From positions 1,240,001-1,304,000 of the forward strand of contig QJPP01000049.1 of assembly GCA_003996215.1 (NCBI GenBank): a stretch of DNA of 64,000 bases, given 5' to 3'. The stretch is from Jaltomata sinuosa (lineage: Eukaryota > Streptophyta > Magnoliopsida > Solanales > Solanaceae). The translations under genes were made by a program, and so were the position numbers. The notes beneath the pieces were generated by a model, which was not told the origin of the DNA, did not search any database, and worked only from the letters and a program-made list of their open reading frames with translations. Of this stretch, positions 11,339-24,179 are shown one piece after another; position 1 is the stretch's first letter; each line of letters starts with the position of its first letter.

Positions 11339-12204
11339 GTAATATTAGTCACACTTGTCATTATCTGACATTTATGCCTATACCCGGACTACCATTTCCT
11401 TATCCCAGTCAACCACTATGAATCAACAGCCCGGAGTAAACCCCACTACTTCGTGACGTAGACCGCACCCGTCGTACTGCCACCTACTAGTACAAAACTG
11501 CCTCAATGACCCCCAGGGCCATACTCGACAAGTAACAACAACCAACATTATAACTAGATCACGAGTCTCTTCCTTAGCTTTCAACCGCACGTAACAAGTC
11601 TAACCGACATTGACAATTCTTAGTGACAAGAAACATATATTCTTTTTACATAACCCGGACCAAACAAGGGTCTCTAGGACATCATCTATGCCAATAACAT
11701 GCGACCCCGGTTCACAGAAGAACTACCTTGTCACTTAAGCACACTAACCCGGCCCTTCAAGGACCAACTATACACCAAATAATAGTAAATCCCGGCCCTC
11801 TAAGGAACCCAACATGTGAAGAACAATAAGTAACAATTAGACCCATAACAATATAATTCCAGACTCTCAGTCTTCCTTCTAAACTTATCAACCACATGGA
11901 ACAGGTTCAACAACTAACTTAAACAATGAGCCAGTAACAATAACATATACCTTTTTTATCCTTTTCGGACCGACGAAGGATCCGTATACCAACACCTAGT
12001 GTTAAGATGCAATGCCCGATCCACCAGGACCAATGGCCCACAATTACGTGTAACAACCCTGCCTCTCAAGGACCAACCTACACAATCACAAATTTAGCAA
12101 TGACTCGGCCTCTCATGGACCATATGCAATAATCACTATTCAAGAATACAACCCAGTCCACTCATGGAACCATTGAAAGAATGCAATCAATGCAAGTAAA
12201 TCAA

Positions 12205-12410
12205 AACCCATACCAGGCATGGTACCTGAGCCAACCTAATATGTATCCCGTACCAGGCGTGGTACCCGAGTCAATCAATATGTAACCTGTACCAGGCGTG
12301 ATACCCGAGCCAATCGAATATGTATTCCGTGCCAGGCGTGGTACTCGAGCCAACCAAATATGTATCCCGTACTAGGCGTGGTACCCGAGTCAATCGAATG
12401 TCACACAAAT
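12205..12410. repeat. tandem array, five units of about 40 bp
   Basis: The word taccaggc (or a one-base variant) recurs at 12211, 12251, 12290, 12330 and 12370. Each unit reads roughly taccaggcgtggtacccgag followed by a caatcgaatatgtatcccg-type spacer. The core GTACCAGGCGTGGTAC is an imperfect palindrome. The array lies inside the outer LTR-like repeat. Confidence 0.85.
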
Positions 12411-13319
12411 CCAACAATCAACAAATAATAAATAAAAGCATACTTGTAAATCAACCAGCAACAAACCAAGATCATTTCACAAGACGAATAACCGGATAAT
12501 TAGACATTCATCATCTCATTCCCTAAGCATGCAAACTCACACAATACTAAGCGATAGTACATGAACACATATTGCATATCGGGGAAAACAACAACTATCA
12601 CCTACCCCAACCCCATGTACATAACTCAACCTTGAATCCCGTTCAAAAACTGAAACCCCCGTTCACCCCTTCGGACACATAACAAGTAGTTACATCAATT
12701 TTGGACTACTCCTAAGACATATACAACATGGGGAAGACCTCCCCTAATCTTGGTAATTCGACCATTCTCGTTATTCTACTCTTTTATACCAAATTATTTC
12801 CGAAGATTCCCTTTTTACTAGTTATTTAACTACCCGAAGTATTCCCGGTTCGTCTAACCTTTCCGACACTCTAGTCCCTGAATTCTACCATCATACAACA
12901 CATAATAATCATAAACAACCTAGAATATGACAACACATTATCTCCACTCAACCATTTTCTAGTTCAAACCAATCCAAGCACAACAATCCTCCAGACTCCG
13001 TGCCCGAAGGCCTAAGCATGAATTCTCCTTTTAGTCTATACAATAAATATGAAATGAAAACAGGTCAAATCTTCTCAATAGAAATAACCTAGCCTACCTG
13101 GACGCCAAGCAGCTGCACGATGTATTTTCTGGCTTCGTGAAGGTGTTCCATAACGATGACAAGCCTGAATCCATGGTTTCCCATCCTTTTAGCCGGAATC
13201 CCTCCTCCCCATGGCTCCCAAGACTTAGAGTAGCATATGAGGATTTTTGGAGTAACTCCCATCTATTTTTGGGGCTGAAGGGGAGAGAATGAAATTATAA
13301 ACCTGTTTCTGGGTTTTCT

Positions 13320-13486
13320 GGTTGCGTCCTTCCGCTATAGCAGCCTAAATACTGCCATAACAACACCGCCATAGCGGAAGCCGCCCGCTACAGCGGATTG
13401 ACTGCCTTTAACTTTCGCTATAGTGGAAATTTTTCCACTATAGCAGTTGTTGCCGTAGCGCAGTGTCAACCGCTATAGCGGTTGAC
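13320..13486. repeat. array of CCGCTATAGCGG-type palindromes
   Basis: At least six variants of the self-complementary 12-mer CCGCTATAGCGG occur here, including ccgctatagcag, ccgccatagcgg, ccgctacagcgg, ttccactatagc and the perfect ccgctatagcgg at about 13470-13481. They sit in the U3-like part of the outer LTR, next to the solo-LTR insertion site. Confidence 0.8.
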
Positions 13487-13494
13487 ACGGGACA

Positions 13495-15698
13495 TTTAAC
13501 ACCCCAAACTTTCGAGCTGGGATTCCAATCATTTTTTCCATGTAATTAGACCTGAACCCGGAAAGATTCCCTTGTAACTAGGTGTTATGGTCAAGCATTA
13601 TGTGTGGGAAGAGCGTGGGGAGTGAATTAAGGTCATAAGGAACCTCTAGCACAAGTTAAGTTAAAAGCTTCTCTACCGACTAAGTTTTCGTATTACTTTC
13701 TAACTTGGGTTATCTTCAAACAATCATTTCTCCTAGAATATAAAAAGTTAGGTGGCCTATGACCTACAAAATTAAAGATGTTTGAGTCTTCTTTCCAACG
13801 CCACCAACCATGCATTAATACGAGTCCGGAGTAAAAAGTTATGATCAGTTTACCAAGAAGACGTCTGTCTGTCCAGAAGTCCATCGAATTCTGGGAGTTA
13901 AAACGGAAGAGAAAACGGTCCATTTTCCCAACCATTTTTGGAGACAAAAACTCAAAATTTCTGTAAGTTAAAACGCCTTCGAAAATGGTCCATTTTTGGC
14001 CAAAACAGACAGTTTTGGCGACCATTTTCTGACGCATTTTCCTTCCTAAACCAATTCGGATTTTAATTGGAATTGCCTATAAATAGGACCCTTAGGGTAT
14101 TGTTACGGGAATTGCCTCTTTTTAAGATATTTGAGGGTGTTTTGGTCCTTTCCTCATCCAAAATTCATCCCCCACTTATTCTAAACCTCCTAAGGCACGA
14201 TTAAAATCAAAAGAAAGAGTGTTACTTCTCCTCTCTAAGTTATTAAAGCAAAGGTGCCTAGGGTTCTAAGTTCTAAGGAAAAACTCAAGAGTTTCATAAG
14301 CGTTCTTCGTCAAAAGGTATGTTGAACGATCCCCTTCCAACTATACTCGTAAGGATTGCATTTTCTCCTACTTACTACAAAATCTATGCCAGTATTATAC
14401 AATAATGGTTGAAGGGTTTTCAAAGAAAGAGAATTGCTTGAACTTTTGAATGTTTATCTATGAAATCATCCATATTCAATTACTACTTCAAAGTTATGAT
14501 TTGAAGCGTGACTTTAATTACAGATTTGTGAATTTTGGATAGATTTGAACCCTTGAGAAACGATTACTACGGAAATTGTTTATTACCTAAGTAATTGAGT
14601 TTTAACGGGAATAAGTGGATCTTCTTAACTCCCTTGGTTTTGAAATGATTGTTTTATAATGAATGAAATTAAAACCTTGAGGGATTTGGTTGTTAAATGA
14701 GTTAAAAGATCCTTAAATACGGGACTATTGATTTTGAATGATAAAGGCATAATACGGTAAGTGCGACTTGTAAGTCTTGGTATAATAGTACCAACTCACG
14801 TATGCCTTAATAATGTAAAGGGTCTCGAAATGAATGATTTGTTAAAGGTTTAAAGAGTTAAAATATGGGCTTAAGAGGATTAGATGGTTAACCGAGAAGG
14901 TATGAGTCGAACGGGGCTCCACACCTGAACGGTGTTATGCTGACACGGGTATGAGTCAAACAGGGATCTTCCCTCTGATTCGAATGGGGCTCTCTACTGT
15001 ATGCTTGATTTGTTCAGATGTATGCAGTTATGAGGTGATTATAATGTGACGCTCCGATCCTTGCGGCAACTTAGATTGGAGGCTCTTCTGACCGAGTTAT
15101 GGTCAGACCCACATAGATCGTGGTGAAATAAATGTCGGTAGCACCATCTAGTCCAGAAGTAATATATCTATGAAATTGGTAATACTTTTCGATTTGGAAA
15201 TTGTCTCATGATCTATGATTATGTTTTATGACTTTCTTTATAAATTGTGATATCCCTTCCCCTGGGTTGCATGCCAGTACTTGCCGTACTGATCGTCTTC
15301 GGACGCTGCATCATTTCATGATGCAGGTTCTGAGACCTATCCTCGTGGTTCCGTACAACACTAGGATCTTCGAGATTTCGATAAGCAAGTGGTGAGCCCT
15401 CCATACTTCTGGAAGGCATATGTTTCTCCTTATTAGTTGGTTTGAGAACTCGATTTCGTTTTATGGTATTGTCGGGGCCATGTCCTGACTTAGGAGTTTA
15501 TTCTTGATGTTAGAGGCTTTGTAGACTGGTATTAGTAAGACAATTGTTATTCCATTTATAGAGTTGGATTTATTTTATAATGGGTCTGCTTCCGCTAATC
15601 TTGTATACTTGTGCGTGTGATGAATGCTAAGGGGTTGACTCAGGCCTCTTTGGTCTGCGTTACCCGTTACGTCCGGGGCCTAGTCTTGGGTTGTGACA
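13495..15698 (+). mobile_element. solo LTR of Ty3/gypsy type (2204 bp), TSD GGACA
   Basis: It starts TTTAACACCCCAAACTTTCG (the canonical TGTAACACC with its G changed to T) and ends CTTGGGTTGTGACA. A perfect 5-bp duplication, ggaca, flanks it at 13490-13494 and 15699-15703. No internal region or second LTR is present, so it arose by recombination between the two LTRs of a full element. U3 carries the aaacggtccatttt-type inverted repeats at 13895-14037 and a TATA box, CTATAAATA, at 14078-14086. The minus-strand ORF at 13693-14037 falls in this repeat and is not a gene. Confidence 0.93.
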
Positions 15699-16068
15699 GG
15701 ACAAAACCACAAAAAATCCCCCCAAAATGGCCCATTTCAGAACACACTTCAAATCTTGACGTTCCGAACCAACCCTTTCACGTCAACTTTGATATCGGGA
15801 GTTCTACTACCCAAATTCACTTCCAAAAAGTCCTACGGACTCCGTAAGGTCTTAGCTAAGTGAAAATCTAGCTCAAACTTAGACATTTTATCCAATACCT
15901 TCCCGGATTTCCCTAGACCTTACCTTGCTCAGAATTCTTCCGAGACTAACCTAACCCAAAATTTCCAATTCCCCAACCCGAAAGTTTTTTAACCCACTCT
16001 TCGCACGAATAGCTCACCCATAATGAGCTATCTTTTTAGTAATGACTGAATAGGTTATTACAGTAATA

Positions 16069-16949
16069 AAGAAAGATTATATATGGAATTGTATTAAAAA
16101 ATTCTCAGATTTTATATACGTGGTCAGCTAGCTAAAGGTTAATGTGATTTCTAGGCAAAGATCCACCAATAAAGTGTCCAATCCCAATTCCATTTTATTA
16201 GAGTTCCTCTAGCACATCGAGCAATCCTCGTCAGTGATAGAGACATAATTTTTATCAAGAGGTTCAAAATATAAAAAATTAAATACAAAGCGATTGCTGG
16301 ATGATATATAGGGGCGGCAACGAAGGGCAAAAATACTAACCTTAACCTGCTTTATTTTAACTTGCTTTGTTATCCCTTTTAACATTTTAGTTCTTCCTAT
16401 TTTTTTTCCTACTCCATCTTGCCTTCTTAAAATTTCTTGTGCATTTTAGATGAAAGTATCTTTGAAGAAAAAATAAATAAATACCTTCTTGATATCTTAA
16501 TAAAGTCACTTATTTTGGAACACATTTAAGAATCTAAGCAATCACTTAAAAATAAATGGAGGAAGTATGAGAATGCATCATCACAAAATTAAAATTTCAT
16601 ACAACTCACGAGTTGATTCCCTCCAAATAAGAAATGATACATAGGCAGGAAGCAATACTATAATTAATCTATGAATCAAAAATATTTTTACAATCATATA
16701 TTGACTCTGTAAGTAATGGTTCAAATGGTACAAAAGCCAATAAAATGAAAATGATATTTGGTTGTCTAGAAAAGAAGCTGTAAAAAAGATATTTTTCACT
16801 AATCATATGTTTTATCACTTATAATTAATAGACAAGTACTTCATCCCTCTAATGCAAATAGCTATCTGTTTTTATCAAGGTTGAATCCAATATTCTTGAC
16901 TTCTTGTCCATGAAATTATGTTTGTGAGCAACAATATAATGTTTGTTGC
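16069..16949. other. no gene recognised
   Basis: AT-rich sequence between the outer LTR-like repeat and the chromovirus insertion site. Only a 72-codon minus-strand ORF without a known motif is present (16581-16799). Nothing else is supported. Confidence 0.4.
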
Positions 16950-16954
16950 TATAA

Positions 16955-19044
16955 TGTCACGACCCGAGATTAGGCCCCGGACGTAACGGGCATTCCAGAT
17001 CAATGAAGGCCTGAGAAGATCCCTTAGCATTCATAATAAGCACATTCAATAATAAAAAAGTTGCGGAAATGGACACAATACTAAAATGTCTGGTTCCATA
17101 TAAATAAGTCAAAAACCAAACCTTAAGGGACCCAATCGTATATAATCTACAAAGCCTCTATTCTATAACAAAATAAATCATCTATATCGGGACAAGGCCC
17201 CGGCAATACCATAAAATAAAATACTATAACAATCTATCATAGAAGTGACCTTCCGAAGGATGGAGGCTCACCAAAGAGCTGGGTCTGTCTGCTCAAATCT
17301 AGAACTGAGTAGTGTCGTGGGAAGGTGCCTCTGAACCTAAATCATACAACGATGTAGCCGCCCGAAGATGGTCAGTACGTGGAATATAGTGGTACACAGA
17401 ACAGAGAAAATAGATACAAAATAGTTTGTCTGAAAAGTTGGCATTTAAAACACTTCTAATACAATGATAATAATTATCCATAATAACTTCCGTTAAGAGA
17501 AAAAACTATATTTATATCATTTACTTTTGAACTAGATAGTATCACCGACTTCTATTCAACACCACGGGCTATGTGGGTCCGATCAACGCTCGACCGGCTA
17601 AGCCCCAACCCATGTTTGCCGCATGAGTCGAGATTTCAATATAATATGGCCAGCACAATTTTCCTCATAGAGGAAAAGATAAGGTCATCCCAAGTTAGGA
17701 TCGAACCATCCCTATGTCAGCAAAACACAGGTTTCGGGCATTGAGACGTTTAGCCTCACGCCTTCTCGGTTAACTGTCTAATTCTCTTAGAGCTCAAAAT
17801 TATTACCGTATTCAATATCTTTAAAAATAGCATCAATAATAATAATTGTATTAGGGGCATAAACCATTATTGGTATCGTCATACCAAGACTTGCAAGTCA
17901 TCCATTCCATCATTTAAAACTCATAAGGTCTGTCACTAATCCATTATGCCCACATTTACAAAAAAAATATGTAAGAAAACAATAATCTTCCACAATCGAT
18001 CCAATACGTTCACAAAATCCATTAAATAGTAGACTAACTCAACTTCAATAAATTATTTAAATGTTTTGAAGAATACATCGAAATCACTAAAAAATCCATC
18101 AAATCCCTTCATATATAATTCATTATATAGACAATCGTAATTTCAAGCAAAAGATAGAGAAATCATAGTTTATGCATCTTTAGTCAAGTTATCATACGTA
18201 TGCTCGTAATCCTAACTTCTCACTAACAATTATATTGATGTGTAAGGCTTGAAAACCATAGAGTTTAGAAGATTATTTAGAAGATTATTTAAGAAGGATG
18301 TTCTGCGTACCTTTTGACGGAGAAAATCTAAGGTAAACTTGAGTTCTTTTGCCTTGGAGAAGAAATCGCCTCTTTTCTCTGTATTAGACTAAGTGTCGAT
18401 CTGATTTTTGAGGGAATGAGAGATTTGGGGTAGTTTAGGCTTAATACCAGGTTTAGTTCAGTTAAAACGACGTAGTTTGGTGTCAAAAAAACTGGAAAAA
18501 GACCAAATAACCCCTTGAAAACTAGTTAACAGTGCAGAACGGGTTTGTCTGACGGTTCAGGTGACGAACCATCAGAACCTTGATGGGTCGTAACTCTGAA
18601 CCGTCAAAACATTACCAAAATTTGGTCTCACTGTTTAATTCTGATGACTTGCCTTGACGGGTCGTCACAAGTGTGACGGTCCGTCACGCGAGTCGTCATC
18701 CTAGGCAGACTGACATCTTCTTGGTAAACTGAGCATAACTTTTTACTCTAGACTCGGATTAATAGATGGTTGATGGAGTTGGAAAGAAGACTCGGAGACC
18801 TTTAATTTGATGGGTATTAGGCTATCTAATTCGTTATATGCTAGGAGTAATGATCGTTTGAAGTTGACCATTGTTGAATCTTATATGAGAACTTAATCGG
18901 TTGGGGGCGTTCAACCTAACTTGATGGTAGGAGTTTCTTATGAACATGATTCGCATCCAAAGCACTCATCACACTAGGAAAATGCTCATTATACTCATGG
19001 AAATAGTTTGGGGTTCTTATGTTTAAATTTTTAAGGGTGTTACA
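16955..19044 (-). repeat. 3' LTR of the chromovirus
   Basis: In minus orientation it begins TGTAACACCCTTAAAAATTT at 19044 and ends CTCGGGTCGTGACA at 16955. U3 contains a block of gacggttcag/gacggtccgtcac-type inverted repeats at 18540-18715, followed by the segment cttggtaaactgagcataac shared with other LTRs in the window. Small ORFs inside are incidental. Confidence 0.95.
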
Positions 19045-19060
19045 ATATCTCCTCCTTGGG
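19045..19060 (-). other. polypurine tract
   Basis: The minus strand reads CCAAGGAGGAGATAT immediately before the 3' LTR start (TGTAACACC). This purine-rich run is the expected plus-strand primer for reverse transcription. Confidence 0.75.
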
Positions 19061-19171
19061 ATCATTCGTCCTCGAATGATGATTAAGGAGACTTCTAGCA
19101 CGAACTAGGAAAGCGAATGAATCAATAAGAAAAACATCACGGGATTTTGAGAAGGACTTCGAATTCGTACC

Positions 19172-22100
19172 TTAATTAACTTCGTCCGAAGAAGTGAACA
19201 AAAAGGGATATCTAGCCTTCATGTCCTCCTCTGCTTCCCAAGTATCTTCTTCTACTTTCTGATTCCTCCACAACACCTTCACCGAAGCTATCTCTTTGGT
19301 TCTCAGCTTTCGAACTTGATGATCCAAGATTTCTATGGGAACTTCTTCGTAGAACAGGGAATCTTTTAAACCAATGTTCTCTATAGGAACCACAAGAGAA
19401 TGATCACCCATACACTTTTTGAGCATAGACACATGGAATACGGGATGAACCTATGCCAAATTCGCGGGAAACTCCAACTCATAAGCAACATTCCCAATCT
19501 TTCTCAAAATTTGATAAGGGCCAATATAATGAGAACTGAGCTTACCCTTTCACCCAAACCTCATAACTCCCTTCATAGGAGAGACTTTCAAGAACACCCA
19601 ATCGCCAGTGACGAATTCCAACTCCCTCCTTCTAACATCCGCATAAGACTTTTGGCGACTTTGGGCAGTCTTTAGCCTCTCTCGAATGGTCTTAACCTTC
19701 TCCATCTCTTGGTGCACAAGGTCTGGCCCCAACAACTTAGCTTCGCCCACCTCATACCATCCAATAGGCGATCTACACCTCCTACCATAAAGAGCCTCAA
19801 ATGGTGCTATTTGTATACTCGAGTGGTAACTATTGTTGTAGGCGAACTCTATGAGGGGCAAGTGATCCACCCAACTACCTTTAAAGTCAATGACTCAAGA
19901 TCTCAACATATCTTCTAAGGTCTGAATAGTGAGCTCTGCTTGCCCATCCGTTTGAGGATGGAAAGCAGTGCTAAAGTTCACCTGCATACCCAAACCTTTC
20001 TGGAAAGCTCTCCAAAACTGAGAAGTGAATTGCGTACCTCTGTCGGATATTATGGAAACAGGAGCACCATGCAATCTAACAATCTCCTGAATGTATAACT
20101 TCGCATAATCTTCTCCCGAATAAGTTATTCTCACAGGCAAAAAATGAGCAGACTTGGTCATTCTATCAACAATGACCCAAATGGAATCATATTGGTTACA
20201 CGAACGCGGGAGATCAGTAATGAAATCCATATTTATCATCTCCCATTTCCACATCAGGATAGCTATCTCTTGGGACGTACCACCCGGCCTTAGGTGTTCA
20301 ATCTTAACTTGTTGACAGGTAGAACACTTAGCAATAAAATCAGCCACATCCCTCTTCATATTATTCCACCAGTACAACTCTTTCAAATCATGATACATCT
20401 TAGTAGAACCAGGGTGAATAGTATGCCTGGAAGTATGAGACTCGGTCAAGATCCTTTCATGCAACCCATACACATTCGGCACACACACTCTTCCTTGGTA
20501 TCGCAAGATGCCATCCCCTTCTATCTCGAAATCCATAATCTTCTTCTTACCAACATCCTCCTTAATTTGCATAAGTATGGGATTTTTAGCTTGCTTTTCC
20601 TTAACTTCAGCACCCAGGGATGACTTGGCCACCTCATGTACCATAATTCTACCATCCTCAGAGTCTAACAGCCGGACTCCTAAGTTAGCAAGCCGATGAA
20701 TATCTTTCACCAACCCTCTCTTTTCCTCCTCTACATGAGACAAACTCCCCATGGACAACCTGTTATGAGCATCAACACCTACATTAGCCTTACCTTGGTG
20801 ATAGTGCAAGTTCATGTCGTAGTCCTTCAACAATTTGAGCCATCTCCTATGCCTGAGGTTCAACTCTTTTTGGGTGAAAACATACTGCAAACTCTTATGA
20901 TCCGTGAAAATGTCCACGTGCACCCCGTATAGATAATGACGCCAAATCTTGAGTGCAAAAACCACCGCCGCCAATTCAAGGTCATGGGTTGGGTAATTCT
21001 TTTCGTGCACCTTAAGTTGCCTGGAAGCATATGCCACAACCTTCCCATGCTGCATAAGCACACATCCAAGTCCCACTCGGGACGCATCACAATAAACCAC
21101 AAACCCCTCAATGCCCTCAGGTAGAGTCAGTACAGCGGTAAAGGTCAAACGATCCTTCAACTTTTCAAAGCTGCCCTCACAAATATCGGACCATACAAAC
21201 TTAGCCTTTTTCTGTGTCAGCTTTGTCAATGGAGCAACTATAGATGAGAAATTCTCCACAAACCTCCTATAATAACCTGCCAAACCCAAGAAGATCCTAA
21301 TGTCCGACAGAGTCGTGGGTCTGGGCCATTTTTTCACCGCCTCAATCTTTTGAGGATCCACTTTGATCCCTTCACTAGACACAATATGACCAAGGAAAAC
21401 CACCAAGGAAAGCCAAAATTCACATTTGGAGAACTTGGCATATAACTCCCGCTCCTTAAGAGTCTGTAGTACAATTTAGAGGTGATTGGCATGCTCATCT
21501 TCACTCCGAGAGTAAACCAGGATGTCATCAATAAAAACAATTACAAACATATCCAGAAACTGCTTAAACACCCTGTTCATAAGATCCATGAAGGCTGCAG
21601 GAGCGTTAGTCAAACCAAAGGACATAACCAAAAACTTAAAATGGCTATACCAGCTTCGGAAAGCAGTCTTGGGAATATCAGCCTCCCTAATCTTCAGTTG
21701 ATGGTAACCCGAACGGAGATCTATTTTGGAGAAACACTTCGCACCTTAAAGCTGGTCAAATAGGTCATCAATTCTAGGAAGAGGATACTTGTTTTTCACT
21801 GTGACTTTGTTCAGTTGGAGATAATCAATACACATACGAAGAGACCTATCTTTCTTACGCACGAAAAGAACGGGAGCATCCCAAGGAGAGACACTGGGAC
21901 GGATGAAACCTTTATCAAGGAGGTCTTTTAATTGGTTCTTTAACTCTTTCAACTCCGCATGGGCCATTCTATAAGGTGGAATGGAAATGGGTCTAGTGTC
22001 CGGTAGAAGGTCTATCCCAAAGTCTATCTTTCTATCAGGAGGAATTCCGAGAAGTTCCTCGGGGAATACTTCGGGAAATTCTTTAACTATGGACACAAAC

Positions 22101-22861
22101 TGGAGTGGGCGACTTTCAACACTAGAATCCCTGACCCAAACCAAATGGTACAAACAACCCTTGGATATCATATTTCGGGATCTAAGATAGGAGATAAACT
22201 TTCCCTTAGGCGCTACGGGACTACCCTCCCATTCAAGGACTGGTTCATTAGGAAAGCAAAATTTGACCTTTCTAGTCCTACAGTCCATGTTAGCATAGCA
22301 AGAGTGAAGCCAATCCATCCCCAGAATTACATCAAACTCTACCATATCCAATTCTACTAAATCCACCACAGTATCCTTAAGTAAGATAGTAACAATACAA
22401 TTCTTATACACCCTTCTAGCAACAATGGAATCACCGATAGAGATGGAAACTAAGAAGGGTTCAGGAATATTTTCAGGGGAAAAATCAAAATTTACAGCCA
22501 CAAAAGGAGTCACATAAGATAAGGTGTAGCCAGGATCAAGTAATACATAAACATCACGGGAGAAAAGCCGTAACATACCCGTGACAACATCAGGCAAAGA
22601 CTCATATTCCTGGCGAGTAGATAGCCCATAGAGACGGTTTCGACCCCCACCTGTACCAGAAGTAGCTCCTCTAGTAGCTGGGGCTGATGAAGTAGGGGTA
22701 GCCTTGTTGCCCCCAAAAGTTCTCTTAGCCTGAGGACACTCCTTGTGGATATGGCCAGGTTGTCCACAACCATAACACATGCCCTTACCAATTAAGCACT
22801 GACCACAGTGAACTTTACCACAAGTGGCATAAGGAGCATAAGATGGAGCTGACTGGGCCAC
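19172..22861 (-). pseudogene. chromovirus pol: protease-RT-RNase H-integrase-chromodomain
   Basis: The order along the minus strand is as follows. A zinc knuckle CYGCGQPGHIHKEC (intact CX2CX4HX4C) is followed by a protease site reading LLDPGYTLSYVTPF, where the catalytic DSG has become DPG. RT begins near FPEVFPEELLGIPP, continues with IDDLFDQL and keeps an FIDD catalytic box. RNase H has DASRVGLGCVLMQHGK and FTDHKSLQYVF. Integrase has an HHCC finger (HTIHPG ... CSTCQQ) and the D-D-E residues (MDFITDLP, ISDRGTQF, DGQAELTIQT). The C-terminal chromodomain reads ASVKVLWRNQKVEEDTWEAE. Stops in the same frame lie at 21746-21748 (TAA), 21476-21478 (TAA), 19895-19897 (TGA), 19550-19552 (TGA) and about 19452 (TAG). 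It is continuous with gag apart from a stop. Confidence 0.93.
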
Positions 22862-22882
22862 ACTGCCCTGAGATTGAGTACC

Positions 22883-23967
22883 CTATATTCCAGAGCCGTG
22901 GTTAGAATGTAACCGCTGATCACCCAATTGTCTAAGGGCAGGAGCACTAGCGGATGAATGAGCATTTCTCCAAGACTTCTTCCTGGGCCAATGTCTGTCA
23001 CCCTTACCACTATGTTGCTGAGTCGTCTCATGGTCTGCTGGCCTATTCCTCTTATTCTGACGCTCCTCTACCTCAATTTGCTTCTTCTTCTCATCCTCAA
23101 CCTGTTGAATATAAACCACTAACCTGGGTAAGTCCATGTCCTTGTTCAACATTGCTCCCTTGCAAGCCAATACCAAGTCACCGGAGATGCCATTAGTGAA
23201 CTTCCTCATTCGAGCCCTCATATCATAAACCATTTCTGGAGCATAATGGGCCAGCTGATTAAAATTTAAGGCATACTCCTTGACACTCATCTTCCCTTGC
23301 CTCAAGTTAACAAATTCCTCCGCCTTGGCTTCCCTTATTTCTTGAGGAAAGAAGTGATCAAGAAAGGCCTCAGAAAAGTCTTCCCAAACTGCTGGATCAG
23401 CATACTCACCCCTTATCTCTTCCCACTCATCATACCACTGGTAGACCACCCCTTTCAGCTGGTAGGCTGCCAACTCCACTCCCTCAGTATTACTAGCATG
23501 CATGACCCTGAATATTTTCTCTATTTCGTCCATAAAATCTTGAGGATCCTCCTCGACATTGGACTCTGTGAAAACTGGTGGGTTCAGTAGCATAAACTGA
23601 CCCACTCTGGTAGCATATGAGGATCCGATGTTAGCACCAATGCCGCCTGACCTGCGAGACTGAGAAGGCACAATCTGAGCAAGCATATGCATATCTGCCT
23701 GAATTCAGCATTAGTAACTTCACCCTGCGGAGACTGAACTCGAGTAGTACCGGTCTTGGGGGCTCGAGTAGGAACAATAACAGGATCAGTAGCAGGAGTA
23801 GTAGTAGGGGTGACTGGTGGTGTTCCACTAGGAGCGATAGGATCAGCAATGCGGACTTCATATCGGGTCTGCATCCCATGGGTAGGGCGAACCTCATCAG
23901 CATTTGTCCCTGCGGGGACTGAGGTTCTAGCCGCGGACCCTTGTTCGGTAGTTCTTCGTGGAGGCAT
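22883..23967 (-). pseudogene. chromovirus gag
   Basis: It starts at the ATG 23965-23967 (MPPRRTTEQGSAARTS). A Thr/Pro-rich N-terminus leads to QGEVTNAEFRQ, where the frame shifts (about 23700) into MHMLAQIVPSQSRR. The retrotransposon gag domain then follows (AAYQLKGVVYQWYDEWEE, FLDHFFPQEIREAKAEEF, LRQGKMSVKEYALNFNQL), with a basic C-terminal part. A TAG stop at 22883-22885 separates it from the zinc knuckle, which continues in the same frame as pol. In the family, Gag and Pol are one polyprotein; here the frameshift and stop break it. Confidence 0.92.
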
Positions 23968-24162
23968 GATCTGAAATGCGGAAAAGTCAAGAGTTAAAAG
24001 AATTTTCTTAGAATCAGGCTCTTTAGAACGACGTAGAACATGAAGAAAGCGAAACATTCCTAAATGCCTTGTAGCCTCTCTTTTATAAGTGTGACATGCT
24101 TCACACCCATAAAATAGACTCTACTCGACACAGCTTCGTAGACACCTTAGGACCATGAATCG

Positions 24163-24174
24163 TGCTCTGATACC
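24163..24174 (-). other. primer binding site (tRNA-Met type)
   Basis: The minus strand reads TGGTATCAGAGC, separated from the LTR end (TGACA at 24180) by the same 5-base spacer seen in the element at 1-3750. Confidence 0.88.
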
Positions 24175-24179
24175 AAGTT

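Larger units (their letters stand above)
11345..16062 (-). repeat. outer LTR-like repeat (minus), split by a solo LTR
   Basis: Omitting the nested solo LTR (13495-15698) leaves about 2.5 kb. In minus orientation it begins TGTAATAACC at 16062 and runs through AAAAAACTTTCGGG and a block of CCGCTATAGCGG palindromes, into text rich in cccggccctcaaggacc-type words and a 40-bp tandem array. The sequence gtaata occurs on both sides (11339-11344 and 16063-16068), which would fit a target duplication for a solo LTR. However, the 3' end then lacks the usual CA, so the left boundary is provisional. No coding sequence is seen. Confidence 0.5.

Noticed and set aside
13693..14037. 114-codon minus-strand ORF (and the related plus-strand ORFs at 60981-61246)
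   Set aside because: They fall in the inverted-repeat part of LTR U3 and exist in different frames and strands in the two LTR copies.
17299..17481. 60-codon minus-strand ORF, also seen at 24524-24706 and in reverse context at 62235-62468
   Set aside because: Present in each LTR of the chromovirus family at the same place; it is LTR sequence, conserved only by copy identity, and has no domain.
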